Source: Actinomadura xylanilytica (GTDB taxonomy: Bacteria; Actinomycetota; Actinomycetes; Streptosporangiales; Streptosporangiaceae). From it: DNA of 64,000 nt. The DNA is taken from assembly GCF_030283145.1 (NCBI RefSeq), contig NZ_JASNWE010000005.1, forward strand, positions 496,001 through 560,000, written 5' to 3'. The translations under genes were made by a program, and so were the position numbers. Positions 18,211-25,790 of the stretch are shown piece after piece. The notes beneath the pieces are model-generated. The model had not been told where the DNA came from and did no database searches. It saw nothing but the letters and a program-made list of their open reading frames with translations. Positions within the stretch are counted from its first letter, which is position 1. Each line of letters begins with the position of its first letter.

Positions 18211-19680
18211 GTGAGTGCCATGGCAGACGACCAGAACGTCGAGGCGGAGGCGCTGTTCCAGAAGATGGCCCTGAGCCTGGCCAAGGGGGCGCCGCAGGGT
18301 TACCGGCGTGCTTCCCTCAGTGCCCGGACCGACCGGCACGGCATGGAGGACGGGGTGGTGACCAATGTGCTCGCGAACGGCCGGTCGCGCCCCGGCCCGC
18401 AGAGTTTCCGCAAGCAGCTGAGCAGGATTCACGACCTGGACGGGGCCGGTACCGAGACGCTCTCCATCGAGCTGGCCGTCTATCCGACGGGCCGATTCGA
18501 GGCGCTCACCAGCCGGGCCATCAGCCCGAGCCGCCACTCGGGGGCCGGGACGGGCGGTCACGTCTATGCGCTCGATCCCGATGTCCCTCCGCCTGACATC
18601 GGGGACGACCAGCCGGGGCCGTTGGACGCCGCGCAGGCGGGGGATCCCGGGGAAGCGGTGCGGCTGCTGCGGCGTCACCTGGAGAAGCGGGCTGAGATCT
18701 TCGAGCGTCCGGCGGACCTCGCCGAACCCCTGCCCGAGCCGCTCGAATCCACGGCGATCGAGGACCTGGCGCACACCCTGGGCCTCGACCTCCCCGACGA
18801 CCTGCGCGCGCTCTACACCGTGGCGGACGGCGACGGCGGCGCCGGGCTCATGGACCGCCATCCGTGGTTCGGGTTCAGAAGGCTCGTCGACTTCTGTCTG
18901 GGCGACCGCTGGTGGGCGGCCCGCGACACCTGGTGCGATCACCGCGTGCGCGATGAGACCTCCCCGCCGGGCGTCGTACGGCGTTCGGCCGACCGTCCCG
19001 GCTGGATCCCGTTCGCCGAGAGCACCGGCGGCGACTTCCTCGCCGTCGACATGGACCCCGCGCAGGCCGGCCGGCCGGGGCAGGTCATCCGCATCGGCCG
19101 CAACCACGACGCTGGTGCCGTCTTCGTCGCCGATTCCGTGACCACGCTGTTGCGCCTCCAGTTGGAGGCGCTGGAACGCGGTGCCTATACGTGCGATGCG
19201 GAGAATGCGGAACTGTGGATCGATGCGGAGTTGCCCGCGCGGCGCGGGCCCTCCGGCCCGGGCACCGTCCGAGAGACCGGGCCGCGTCGCGATGAAGTAC
19301 AGGTGCTCTCCCTGACCGGGGAGACCGATCTGGCCTCGTTGGCGGGCCACCCGACGTTGCGGATGCTGACGGTCAAGGCGTCCGGCCCCGTCTCCCTCGC
19401 GCCGCTTCGCGACTGCCCGCGGCTGTACGGACTGGACCTGTCGCAGGCGTGGGTGCGCGATATCGAGGCGGTCTCGGAAATGGCGGGGCTGCTGTATCTG
19501 TCACTGCGCCACGACCAGTGGACGGATCTGTTCGAGCGGACCGATCGTCTGCCCGCACTGGCCGCACCCGCGCTGGCCGGTGCGCCGACCCCCGGAATGC
19601 TGGCGGAATGGGCGTCCCGCTTCGGGCCGGGAGGCGATGGCGACGGCTTCCGCTACCACACCGGACAGCTGACGGTCTGA
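18211..19680 (+). CDS. SMI1/KNR4-domain protein with C-terminal leucine-rich repeats
   Basis: A 489-aa protein (486 aa if ATG 18220 is used; GAGGAAA lies just before GTG 18211). Residues about 1-120 are an immunity-like alpha/beta module (SIELAVYPTGRFEALTS). Residues 180-330 match the SMI1/KNR4 fold (IEDLAHTLGLDLPDDLRALYTVADGDGG, WIPFAESTGGDFLAVDMDPA). Residues 360-440 contain three LRR-like turns (VQVLSLTG, LRMLTVK, LYGLDLS, LLYLSLR). SMI1/KNR4 proteins in bacteria are frequent immunity proteins against polymorphic toxins, but no toxin gene is adjacent. It is convergent with the hydrolase at 19802. The function is not assigned. Confidence 0.78.
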   Translation: MSAMADDQNVEAEALFQKMALSLAKGAPQGYRRASLSARTDRHGMEDGVVTNVLANGRSRPGPQSFRKQLSRIHDLDGAGTETLSIELAVYPTGRFEALTSRAISPSRHSGAGTGGHVYALDPDVPPPDIGDDQPGPLDAAQAGDPGEAVRLLRRHLEKRAEIFERPADLAEPLPEPLESTAIEDLAHTLGLDLPDDLRALYTVADGDGGAGLMDRHPWFGFRRLVDFCLGDRWWAARDTWCDHRVRDETSPPGVVRRSADRPGWIPFAESTGGDFLAVDMDPAQAGRPGQVIRIGRNHDAGAVFVADSVTTLLRLQLEALERGAYTCDAENAELWIDAELPARRGPSGPGTVRETGPRRDEVQVLSLTGETDLASLAGHPTLRMLTVKASGPVSLAPLRDCPRLYGLDLSQAWVRDIEAVSEMAGLLYLSLRHDQWTDLFERTDRLPALAAPALAGAPTPGMLAEWASRFGPGGDGDGFRYHTGQLTV

Positions 19681-19690
19681 GAGCCGGCCG

Positions 19691-19761
19691 GTGCGGGCAG
19701 CGGCGGCACCGGCGAGACCCAGGACATGCTCGACTTCTGCGCCCGGCACGGCATCACCGCC
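19691..19761 (+). pseudogene. C-terminal scrap of a zinc alcohol dehydrogenase
   Basis: Between two convergent genes the plus strand reads GETQDMLDFCARHGITA. In style this is the end of the AdhC-type NADP alcohol dehydrogenase (..T.EMLDFCAEHGITADIE). No upstream dehydrogenase sequence is present. It is a short remnant and the call is from pattern memory. Confidence 0.4.
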
Positions 19762-19772
19762 GCGACCGGCCT

Positions 19773-19799
19773 CGGCGGCGCCCTCGCGGGGCGCCGCCG
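19773..19799. terminator. bidirectional terminator between convergent genes
   Basis: An 11-bp perfect stem CGGCGGCGCCC (19773-19783) / GGGCGCCGCCG (19789-19799) with a 5-nt loop ends 2 nt before the hydrolase stop codon at 19802. Confidence 0.6.
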
Positions 19800-19801
19800 T
19801 G

Positions 19802-20722
19802 TCATCTGCCGAGCAGGTCGCGGATCGCCTGGAGCACGGCGTCGGTCTGCTGAATGTGCATGTACTGGTGGGAGGCGTGTTCGAGCACGCGTTGCTCGCC
19901 CCGGGGAACGGACGCGGCCATCGCCGCATGGAGGGCGCGCACGCCATCGTGCGCTTCGCGCATGAGCTGCTCGGACATGAACTGCGCCCAGTACGGGTTT
20001 TCGCCACCGGCGGTGAGCACCATCAGGGGGACGTCGGGCAGCTCCCCTCCGTGGCGGAGTTCGTCGTAGACCTCGGTCTCGAAGTTCTGCGTCTCCCGCA
20101 GGCTCGTCCGCCACTCCGCGAGGTGGTGTTCGATGAGCGCCGTCCGGACCGGGCCCGGCCATTCGGCGTGGAGCTGCGCGTACTGCTCTCGGGCGGCCTG
20201 GATCTGCTCGGCGGTCAGCTCCGGCAGCTCCTCCAGGTCGGGCTTCATCTGCTCGGCCGCTCCGGCCGCCTGCTCCGGCATGTAGTCGAGGATGTCCTCA
20301 TGGCCGGGGTCCAGCAGGAGCAGCCCGGCCACCTCGCCGGGAAAGAGCTGGGCGTAGCGGCGCGCGTAGAAGGCCCCCAGCGAATGGCCGACCAGCAGGT
20401 AGGGGGCGGGCACGGCGGCGGCGCGCAGGAGGTGCCGGAGCTCGCCCGCGACCTCGGCCGGCGTGCGGGGCAGGTCGACGGGCTCGCTCCAGCCCGTCCC
20501 GGCGCGGTCATAGAGCACGCTCGTGGTGAGTTCGGCCGTCCGGTCCTGGACGTTCAGGAAGTCCAGGCCGACCAGGCCGGCCCCGGGCAGGAACACCACG
20601 CTCGGGCCGCCGGTGCCCGAGCGGTGCAGCATCAGCCGCCGTCCGCCCGCGTCGTGGAGACGCCCCAGCGGCGGTGCGTCCTCCATCGTCCCGGCCCGGC
20701 TGTCGGTTGATCGGCCGTGCAT
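19802..20722 (-). CDS. alpha/beta hydrolase (serine type)
   Basis: A 306-aa alpha/beta-hydrolase. The oxyanion region VVFLPGAGLVGLDF (about 42-55) is followed by DRAGTGWSE, the nucleophile elbow GHSLG with Ser114, and LDPGHEDILDYM. The late HASHQYMHIQQTD carries the likely catalytic His. The cap segment is Glu/Gln-rich (residues 150-185). The start ATG 20722 has GAGGGAG about 6 nt upstream. It is divergent from an ArsR-like regulator, with a near-perfect 18-bp palindrome between them, so it is probably that regulator's target. The substrate is unknown. Confidence 0.85.
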   Translation of the reverse strand: MHGRSTDSRAGTMEDAPPLGRLHDAGGRRLMLHRSGTGGPSVVFLPGAGLVGLDFLNVQDRTAELTTSVLYDRAGTGWSEPVDLPRTPAEVAGELRHLLRAAAVPAPYLLVGHSLGAFYARRYAQLFPGEVAGLLLLDPGHEDILDYMPEQAAGAAEQMKPDLEELPELTAEQIQAAREQYAQLHAEWPGPVRTALIEHHLAEWRTSLRETQNFETEVYDELRHGGELPDVPLMVLTAGGENPYWAQFMSEQLMREAHDGVRALHAAMAASVPRGEQRVLEHASHQYMHIQQTDAVLQAIRDLLGR

Positions 20723-20759
20723 CGCGGCTCCCTCGGTGAGCGGCGGGATCCCGCCGACT

Positions 20760-20777
20760 GTTCGCAACTTTGCGAAC
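20760..20777. promoter_or_regulatory. palindromic operator, hydrolase / ArsR-like regulator
   Basis: GTTCGCAA-CT-TTGCGAAC gives 8-bp perfect arms with a 2-bp centre in the divergent intergenic region, 38 bp from the hydrolase start and 27 bp from the regulator start. The adjoining ATCGCATATGAGATCATT is AT-rich and probably holds the promoters. Confidence 0.6.
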
Positions 20778-20803
20778 GGTATCGCATATGAGATCATTCC
20801 GGC

Positions 20804-21349
20804 GTGGAGGCCTTGGAGCTGTTCGCGCATCCGGTACGGCTGCGCATCGTGCACGCCCTGTCCGGGGGACGGGTCGTCACGACCTCCGAGCTGTGCGCCC
20901 TGATCCCCGACGTCTCGAAGGCCACCGTGTACCGGCACGTGGGCGTGCTCGCCGACGGGGGAGTCCTGGAGGTGGACGCCGAGCAGCGGGTGCGCGGCGC
21001 GGTCGAGCGCCGGTACCGGCTGAGCCGGGACCGGGCGGTGATCGACGCCGGCACGGTCGCGTCGCTGTCCGCCGGCGACCACCGCCGCGCGTTCGCCGCG
21101 GCGATGGCCGTCCTGATCGCCGAGTTCAACGCCTACCTCGACCGCGACCGCGCCGACCCGGCCGCCGATGCCGTCGGCTACCGGCAGCACGCGCTCTGGC
21201 TCAGCCCGGACGAGCTCGCCGAGATGATCTCCGAGATGCGGGGCGCGATCGCGCCCCGGCTGGCGAACGAGCCCTCGCCGCACCGCACCCGGCACCTGAT
21301 CAGCCCGATCCTGTTCCCGATCGAGGAGCCGCCCGTGCCGGGGGAGTAG
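20804..21349 (+). CDS. ArsR-like winged-helix regulator
   Basis: A 181-aa protein. The N-terminal winged helix EALELFAHPVRLRIVHALSGGRVVTTSELCALIPDVSKATVYRHVGVLADGGVL (residues 2-55) is ArsR/HTH_20-like. The C-terminal domain (YLDRDRADPAADAVGYRQHALWLSPDELAEMISEMR) is of the DUF6247/YobV-like type common in actinomycetes. GTG 20804 starts the frame. It probably represses the divergent alpha/beta hydrolase and itself through the palindrome at 20760. There is no obvious metal-binding Cys motif; the single Cys sits in SELCALI. Confidence 0.85.
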   Translation: MEALELFAHPVRLRIVHALSGGRVVTTSELCALIPDVSKATVYRHVGVLADGGVLEVDAEQRVRGAVERRYRLSRDRAVIDAGTVASLSAGDHRRAFAAAMAVLIAEFNAYLDRDRADPAADAVGYRQHALWLSPDELAEMISEMRGAIAPRLANEPSPHRTRHLISPILFPIEEPPVPGE

Positions 21350-21355
21350 CGGTCG

Positions 21356-21841
21356 CTACGCGCGCGTGAAGTGGTGCAGTTCCCGGCCCGGCCGCCACAG
21401 GTCGATGGCCATGACGGCCCCCTCGATCCGCGTCAGCACGGCCTCGCGGATGTCGGTCTTGAAGAAGTGCGACTCGCCGAAGGCGGCGGGGTCGAGTCCC
21501 CGCGCGGTCAGCATCGGCGCGATCTGGTCGCGGTCGGTGACCGCGACGGCGCGGCCGGACAGCTTGGCGTCACCGGGCGCCGCACCGGCGTCGCCGAGAA
21601 TGACCGGGGGGCCGTGGAGCGCGAACCGCGGATCACGCAGCAGGTCCCGGCCCTTCAGGGCGCCGGGCATCGATCCGAACCACAGGTCGTCGCCGACGAA
21701 GTAGGCCTCGATGCCGCTGACGCGCGGCGAGCCGTCCTTGCGGAGCGTCGCGATGGTCTTGTGCTTGTTCACCTCGAACGCCGCCCGGATCCGGGCGGCG
21801 AACTCCGGTGCCGAATCGGATACCTCACGCCAGTTCGCCAT
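21356..21841 (-). CDS. pyridoxamine 5'-phosphate oxidase-family (split-barrel) protein
   Basis: A 161-aa flavin/F420 split-barrel protein. KHKTIATLRKDGSPRVSGIEAYFVGDDLWFGS near the N-terminus is the typical PNPOx start, followed by RDLLRDPRFALHG. AGGGGAG lies upstream of ATG 21841. In actinomycetes this clade often binds F420 or haem. It is convergent with the ArsR-like gene and lies downstream of a DinB-family gene on the same strand, 74 bp apart. The substrate is unknown. Confidence 0.85.
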   Translation of the reverse strand: MANWREVSDSAPEFAARIRAAFEVNKHKTIATLRKDGSPRVSGIEAYFVGDDLWFGSMPGALKGRDLLRDPRFALHGPPVILGDAGAAPGDAKLSGRAVAVTDRDQIAPMLTARGLDPAAFGESHFFKTDIREAVLTRIEGAVMAIDLWRPGRELHHFTRA

Positions 21842-21915
21842 GGACTCCCCTGTGGTCTCGAAGCTCGACGCCCCAGCTTGCCGCCCGGGACCGACAGAAC
21901 AGTCCCGGCGGCGGG

Positions 21916-22419
21916 TCACTCGCCCACTGCACCGTCGATGGTCTCGCGCAGGAGGTCGGCGTGGCCGTTGTGTCGCGCGTATTCCTCGATCATGTGGGTG
22001 AGGACGTAGCGGAGCGAGATGGATTCGCCTCGAAAATCCACCGTGTCGTCCAGGGAGGCGATCGTGTCCGCGGTGGCGCGGGAACGGTCGCATTCCGTGT
22101 GCCAGAGCGCGAACGCCTCGTCCACCTCGGCGTCCTCGACCTGGAACTCGGCGAGCTCGCCCTCGGCTCGCGGCCAAAGGGGCGGGGCGTGCTCGCCTTT
22201 GACCGCGAGACGGAACCAGGCGCGCTCGACCTCGGCCGCGTGCCGTACGAGGCCGAGGAGGGAGAGGTCCGAGGCCGGAATCGCCTTTCGCTTGAGTTGT
22301 CCGTCCGTCAGGCCCTCGCATTTCCAGGCGAGGGTCGCGCGCTGGTAATCGAGGAACGCCGTCAGTGACGCACGGTCGCCGGCGGTCTTGGACGGTTCCC
22401 TGCGCCGTTGATCGGTCAC
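21916..22419 (-). CDS. DinB/DUF664-family protein
   Basis: A 167-aa four-helix-bundle protein: LTAFLDYQRATLAWKCEGLTDGQLKRKAIPASDLSLLGLVRHAAEVERAWFR, then RYVLTHMIEEYARHNGHADLLRE. The His residues in LVRHAAEVE and EEYARHNGH match the DinB metal triad. DUF664 members include mycothiol-dependent S-transferases, which fits an actinomycete. GTG 22419 is preferred; a longer open frame upstream is antisense to the neighbouring gene. It is divergent from the DUF2071 gene, 49 bp apart. Confidence 0.83.
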   Translation of the reverse strand: MTDQRRREPSKTAGDRASLTAFLDYQRATLAWKCEGLTDGQLKRKAIPASDLSLLGLVRHAAEVERAWFRLAVKGEHAPPLWPRAEGELAEFQVEDAEVDEAFALWHTECDRSRATADTIASLDDTVDFRGESISLRYVLTHMIEEYARHNGHADLLRETIDGAVGE

Positions 22420-22468
22420 CGGACGATGATGGCAGACCGAGTCCGCGGCCTTCTGCGATGCTGGCGCG

Positions 22469-23221
22469 ATGCCCACCGTTCCGCCGGTTCCGGAGCCGAT
22501 CACCGCCGACCCCCCGGTGCCGATCACCAGTCCGCTGCTCACCCAGTCCTGGCTCGATCTGGCCTTCGTCCATTGGGTCGTTGACCCCGCGGACGTGGCG
22601 GGGCTGCTGCCGGCCGGGACGGCGCCCGACACGCTAGGCGGCGTCACCTACGTCGGCCTGGTCGCGTTCCGGATGCACCGCGTGGGGTGGTTCCGCCTTC
22701 CCGGGGTGCCGTATCTCGGCACGTTCCCCGAGACCAACGTCCGCCTCTACTCGGTGGACGGGCACGGGCGGCGCGGCGTGGTCTTCCGTTCGCTGGACGC
22801 CTCCCGGCTGATTCCCGTGATCATGGCGCGGGTCGGTTTCCGGCTGCCCTATCTGTGGTCCCGCATGTCCGTCCGCCGCGATGGCGACACCATCGGCTAC
22901 ACCAGCTCGAGGCGCTGGCCGGGTCCGCGCGGTGCGCACAGCCGGATCACCGTGCGGGTGGGCGGGCCGCTGGAGGAGCCGAGCGAGCTGGAGCACTTCC
23001 TCACCGCCCGGTGGGGGATGCACAACGCCTCGTTCGGACGGTCGATGTACCTGCCGAACGACCATCCGCGCTGGCCCCTGCACCGGGCCGAGCTGATCGA
23101 GTGCGACGAGGACCTGGTGTCGGCGGCGGGCCTGCCGGAGCCGGTGGGCGCACCGGTGAGCGTGCTGTACTCGCCCGGCGTCCCGGTGCGCTTCGGCCCG
23201 CCCGCCCGGCCTCGAAGGTGA
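22469..23221 (+). CDS. DUF2071 (YqjF-like) protein
   Basis: A 250-aa DUF2071 protein: LTQSWLDLAFVHWVVDPADVAGLLPAGTAPDTLGG.TYVGLVAFRM, then PGVPYLGTFPETNVRLYSVDGHGRRGVVFRSLDA. This is the family hallmark, with a beta-barrel acetoacetate-decarboxylase-like fold. It has no transmembrane segment. It shares a 49-bp divergent promoter region with the DinB gene. Function in the family is uncharacterised. Confidence 0.87.
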   Translation: MPTVPPVPEPITADPPVPITSPLLTQSWLDLAFVHWVVDPADVAGLLPAGTAPDTLGGVTYVGLVAFRMHRVGWFRLPGVPYLGTFPETNVRLYSVDGHGRRGVVFRSLDASRLIPVIMARVGFRLPYLWSRMSVRRDGDTIGYTSSRRWPGPRGAHSRITVRVGGPLEEPSELEHFLTARWGMHNASFGRSMYLPNDHPRWPLHRAELIECDEDLVSAAGLPEPVGAPVSVLYSPGVPVRFGPPARPRR

Positions 23222-23476
23222 CGTGCGCGCCGTCCATGACGCCGTTGTCTAGATGATCGGTAGCCGTCCTCGACGCGGTTGCCGGAGGCCGGGGTGACGC
23301 CGCGTCGGCCGCCCCGTCCAGCGCCTTGGCGACCGCGGGGCGCCGGCCTCCGCGTCCGCTGGACCCGGCTCTAGGCGTCACACCGTTCGGTGCGTGCCCC
23401 TTCATCCGCCGGACCGGTGGAATTCCTCGGCCTGACACCTTCACAAAGTTACTTCGGATGCCGTATAAAGTACGCC

Positions 23477-24637
23477 ATGCCTGACACAACGGGACGTTCT
23501 GCCCCGACCGGGAACGAGGCGCTGCGCCGGATCCGCACCGACGCCGTGCTCGCCGCGCTGCGCGAGCACGGCCCCGTGTCGCGCACCGGCCTGGCCGATC
23601 TCACCGGGTACCGGCCGTCCTCGCTCACCGAGATCGTGCGCGATCTGATGGGCAGCGGCCACGTCCTCCAGGTCGGCACCGGAGACTCCTCCGGAGGCCG
23701 CAGGCCCCGCCTGCTCGCCTTCAATCCGGCCGCCGAAACGCTCGTCGTGGTGTCGCTGGAAGGCGACCAGGCCCGCGCCGCGGTGGTGGACCTGGCCGGA
23801 GAGCCCTACGGCGAGCACACTCGGCGGATCGACGCGGCCGACCCGTTCACCGGGCTGGTCGCCCTCATCGGCGAGGCGGTCGCGGGATCGACCGGGCCGG
23901 TCCCGGGCCGGGTGGTCTTCTCGGTGCCCGGGGTGGCCACGGTCGAGGGCGCGGTGACCCTGTCGCCCGTCCTGCGGGCGCTCGGCGACGACTCGCTCAC
24001 CAGCACGCTGGCCGACCGAGTCGGGCTGCCGGTGCGGACCGAGAACGACGTCAACCTGGTCGCGCTCGGCGAGCGCGAGCAGGGGGCCGCCGCCGACGTG
24101 GACGACCTCGTGCTCATCTACGTCGGGTACGGCGTCGGCGCCGCGCTGGTCACCGGCGGGGCGCTGTGCCGGGGCGCGGCCGGGTTCGCCGGGGAGATCG
24201 GCTTCCTGCCCGCCGGGCCGCCGCCGGAGCCGCACGAGGGCGGGCGCGGCCGGTTCGAGCAGCGCTGGAGCGTGCCAGGCATCGCCGCCGCGCTGGCCGG
24301 GCCGGACGGGCCGGCGCCCGCCGACCCGGTCGGCGAGCTGGCCCGCCGCGCCGGCGAGCCGGAGGTCGCCACGCTGCGGCGCTCGGTCATCGAGGCGTGG
24401 GCGTATGCGGCGATCGTCTGCTCGTGCGTGGTCAACCCCGCGCGGGTGGTGTACGCGGGCGCGGCGGTGCGGCTCGGCGAACCGGGGCTCGCCGAGCTGC
24501 GCGCGCTGGTCGCCGCGTCCGCGCCGTCCGCCCCAGAAGTGATGTTCGCCGAGCTCGGGGCCCGTGCCCTGCATGTGGGCGCGGTGTCGCCCGCGGTTTC
24601 ATCGTCGGCCGTGGTCGCAACCCGGCCGACCCCCTGA
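23477..24637 (+). CDS. ROK-family transcriptional repressor (first gene of transport/catabolic operon)
   Basis: A 386-aa protein. The N-terminal HTH (EALRRIRTDAVLAALREHGPVSRTGLADLTGYRPSSLTEIVRDLM, residues 12-57) is NagC/XylR-like. It is followed by a ROK actin-like fold (VVSLEGDQARAAVVDLAGE, ENDVNLVALGEREQG, LIYVGYGVGAALVTGG, GAAGFAGEIGFLP). The zinc CxCGxxGC loop of ROK proteins is absent: the stretch after GEIGF is Pro/Glu/Gly-rich with no Cys cluster, and the catalytic-type GEIGH has lost its His. It is therefore a sensor, not a kinase. It lies 12 bp before the ABC binding-protein gene. The 255-bp leader has an AT-rich block with repeated AAAGT..AC (23446-23476), a likely operator. The ligand is probably the operon's substrate. 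Confidence 0.88.
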   Translation: MPDTTGRSAPTGNEALRRIRTDAVLAALREHGPVSRTGLADLTGYRPSSLTEIVRDLMGSGHVLQVGTGDSSGGRRPRLLAFNPAAETLVVVSLEGDQARAAVVDLAGEPYGEHTRRIDAADPFTGLVALIGEAVAGSTGPVPGRVVFSVPGVATVEGAVTLSPVLRALGDDSLTSTLADRVGLPVRTENDVNLVALGEREQGAAADVDDLVLIYVGYGVGAALVTGGALCRGAAGFAGEIGFLPAGPPPEPHEGGRGRFEQRWSVPGIAAALAGPDGPAPADPVGELARRAGEPEVATLRRSVIEAWAYAAIVCSCVVNPARVVYAGAAVRLGEPGLAELRALVAASAPSAPEVMFAELGARALHVGAVSPAVSSSAVVATRPTP

Positions 24638-24649
24638 AGGAGTAGCAGC

Positions 24650-25678
24650 ATGCGCAAGATCGTCCTGCTCGTCGCGAGCGCCTTCGCGCTCGCCGGTGTC
24701 ACCGCCGGGTGCGGTATCAGCGCCTCGGACGAGTCCAACCTGACCATTTACACCGCCCGGGACAAGGGCCTGGCCCAGAACGTCGTGGACGCCTTCGAGG
24801 CCGCCAACCCCGACTACAAGGGCAAGGTCCGGCTGCTCACGCTGGGCGCGCAGGAGGCCGCCGAGCGGGTGTCGGCGGAGAAGGGCCGCCCGCAGGCCGA
24901 CATCTGGTGGGGCGGCACGCAGCAGCAGTTCGTCCAGTCGGCCGGCGCGGGGCTGCTCGCGCCCGTGCCGGAGGCGGTCAAGACCAGCATCCCCGAGAAG
25001 TACCGCGACGCGCAGGGCCGCTGGGTGGCCGAGATGCTGCTCAACGAGGTCATCTTCTACAACGACAAGATGCTCAAGCCCGACCAGGCCCCCAAGGACT
25101 GGGACGACCTGGTGAAGCCGGCCTACAAGAACAAGATCATCGTGCGGGACGTGGCCGCGTCCGGCACCATGCGCAGCATCTACTCGGCGATGATCTCCCG
25201 CAAGGGCAAGGACGGCGACCCGGCCGCCGGCTACGACTGGCTGCGCAAGCTGGACGCCAACACCAAGGTCTACGCGGCCAACCCCACCGACCTCTACCTG
25301 CGCATGCAGCGGCAGGAGGCGCCGGTGTCGGTGTGGAACCTCCAGGACGTGCTGCTCCAGCGCAAGAACAGCAAGGCCCCCTTCGCCGTCGTCTCCCCGG
25401 CTTCGGGCGTCCCGCAGCTGCTGGACGGCGTCGCCAAGATCGCCAAGGGCCCCAACTCCGCGGGCGCCGACGCGTTCCTGACCTTCCTGCTCGGCCAGGA
25501 GCAGCAGAAGAAGCTGGCCGAGGAGTGGTTCCAGATCCCGACCGTGAAGATGGACGCCCCGCCGAGCTGGCTGGCGCCGCTGAAGCTGACCGAGATGAAG
25601 GTCGACTGGGACGCGGCCGCCGCCAAGGAGAACGAGTGGATCACCCACTGGGGCTCGGCCATCAAGAACAAGGGCTGA
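24650..25678 (+). CDS. ABC importer substrate-binding lipoprotein (Fe / aminoethylphosphonate type)
   Basis: A 342-aa periplasmic-type binding protein. A signal peptide with lipobox (VTAG|C, Cys21) anchors it. The mature protein begins with LTIYTARDKGLAQNVVDAFEAANP, typical of the FbpA/PhnS-like family (type 2 fold). Further matches are GRPQADIWWGG, APKDWDDLVKPAYKNKI and KIAKGPNSAGADAFLTFLLGQEQQKKLAEEWFQIP. The Tyr pair that ligates Fe(III) in FbpA is not evident, so the ligand may be an organic anion or a metal chelate. AAGGAG precedes the ATG. A strong hairpin follows its stop, which would favour higher expression of this gene than of the downstream ATPase. Confidence 0.9.
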   Translation: MRKIVLLVASAFALAGVTAGCGISASDESNLTIYTARDKGLAQNVVDAFEAANPDYKGKVRLLTLGAQEAAERVSAEKGRPQADIWWGGTQQQFVQSAGAGLLAPVPEAVKTSIPEKYRDAQGRWVAEMLLNEVIFYNDKMLKPDQAPKDWDDLVKPAYKNKIIVRDVAASGTMRSIYSAMISRKGKDGDPAAGYDWLRKLDANTKVYAANPTDLYLRMQRQEAPVSVWNLQDVLLQRKNSKAPFAVVSPASGVPQLLDGVAKIAKGPNSAGADAFLTFLLGQEQQKKLAEEWFQIPTVKMDAPPSWLAPLKLTEMKVDWDAAAAKENEWITHWGSAIKNKG

Positions 25679-25694
25679 CCGGCCCGCGCTGACC

Positions 25695-25734
25695 GCACGT
25701 TCCAGGGGGCGCCGCGCCGCCCCCTGGAACGTGC
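25695..25734 (+). terminator. intra-operon hairpin after the binding-protein gene
   Basis: A perfect 16-bp stem GCACGTTCCAGGGGGC (25695-25710) with its complement at 25719-25734 and an 8-nt loop. It lies 16 nt after the binding-protein stop and 56 nt before the ATPase start. It probably attenuates transcription or stabilises the upstream mRNA, so that binding protein exceeds transporter. Confidence 0.75.
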
Positions 25735-25790
25735 CACCCCTCGTTCCGTCCGCGCTCCCCGAGCACCGCGAGCGTCTAAGTGAGGCACCC

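Noticed and set aside
23477-24637. Glucokinase-type ROK sugar kinase
   Set aside because: It has an N-terminal HTH and lacks the zinc motif and the GEIGH His, so it is a regulator.
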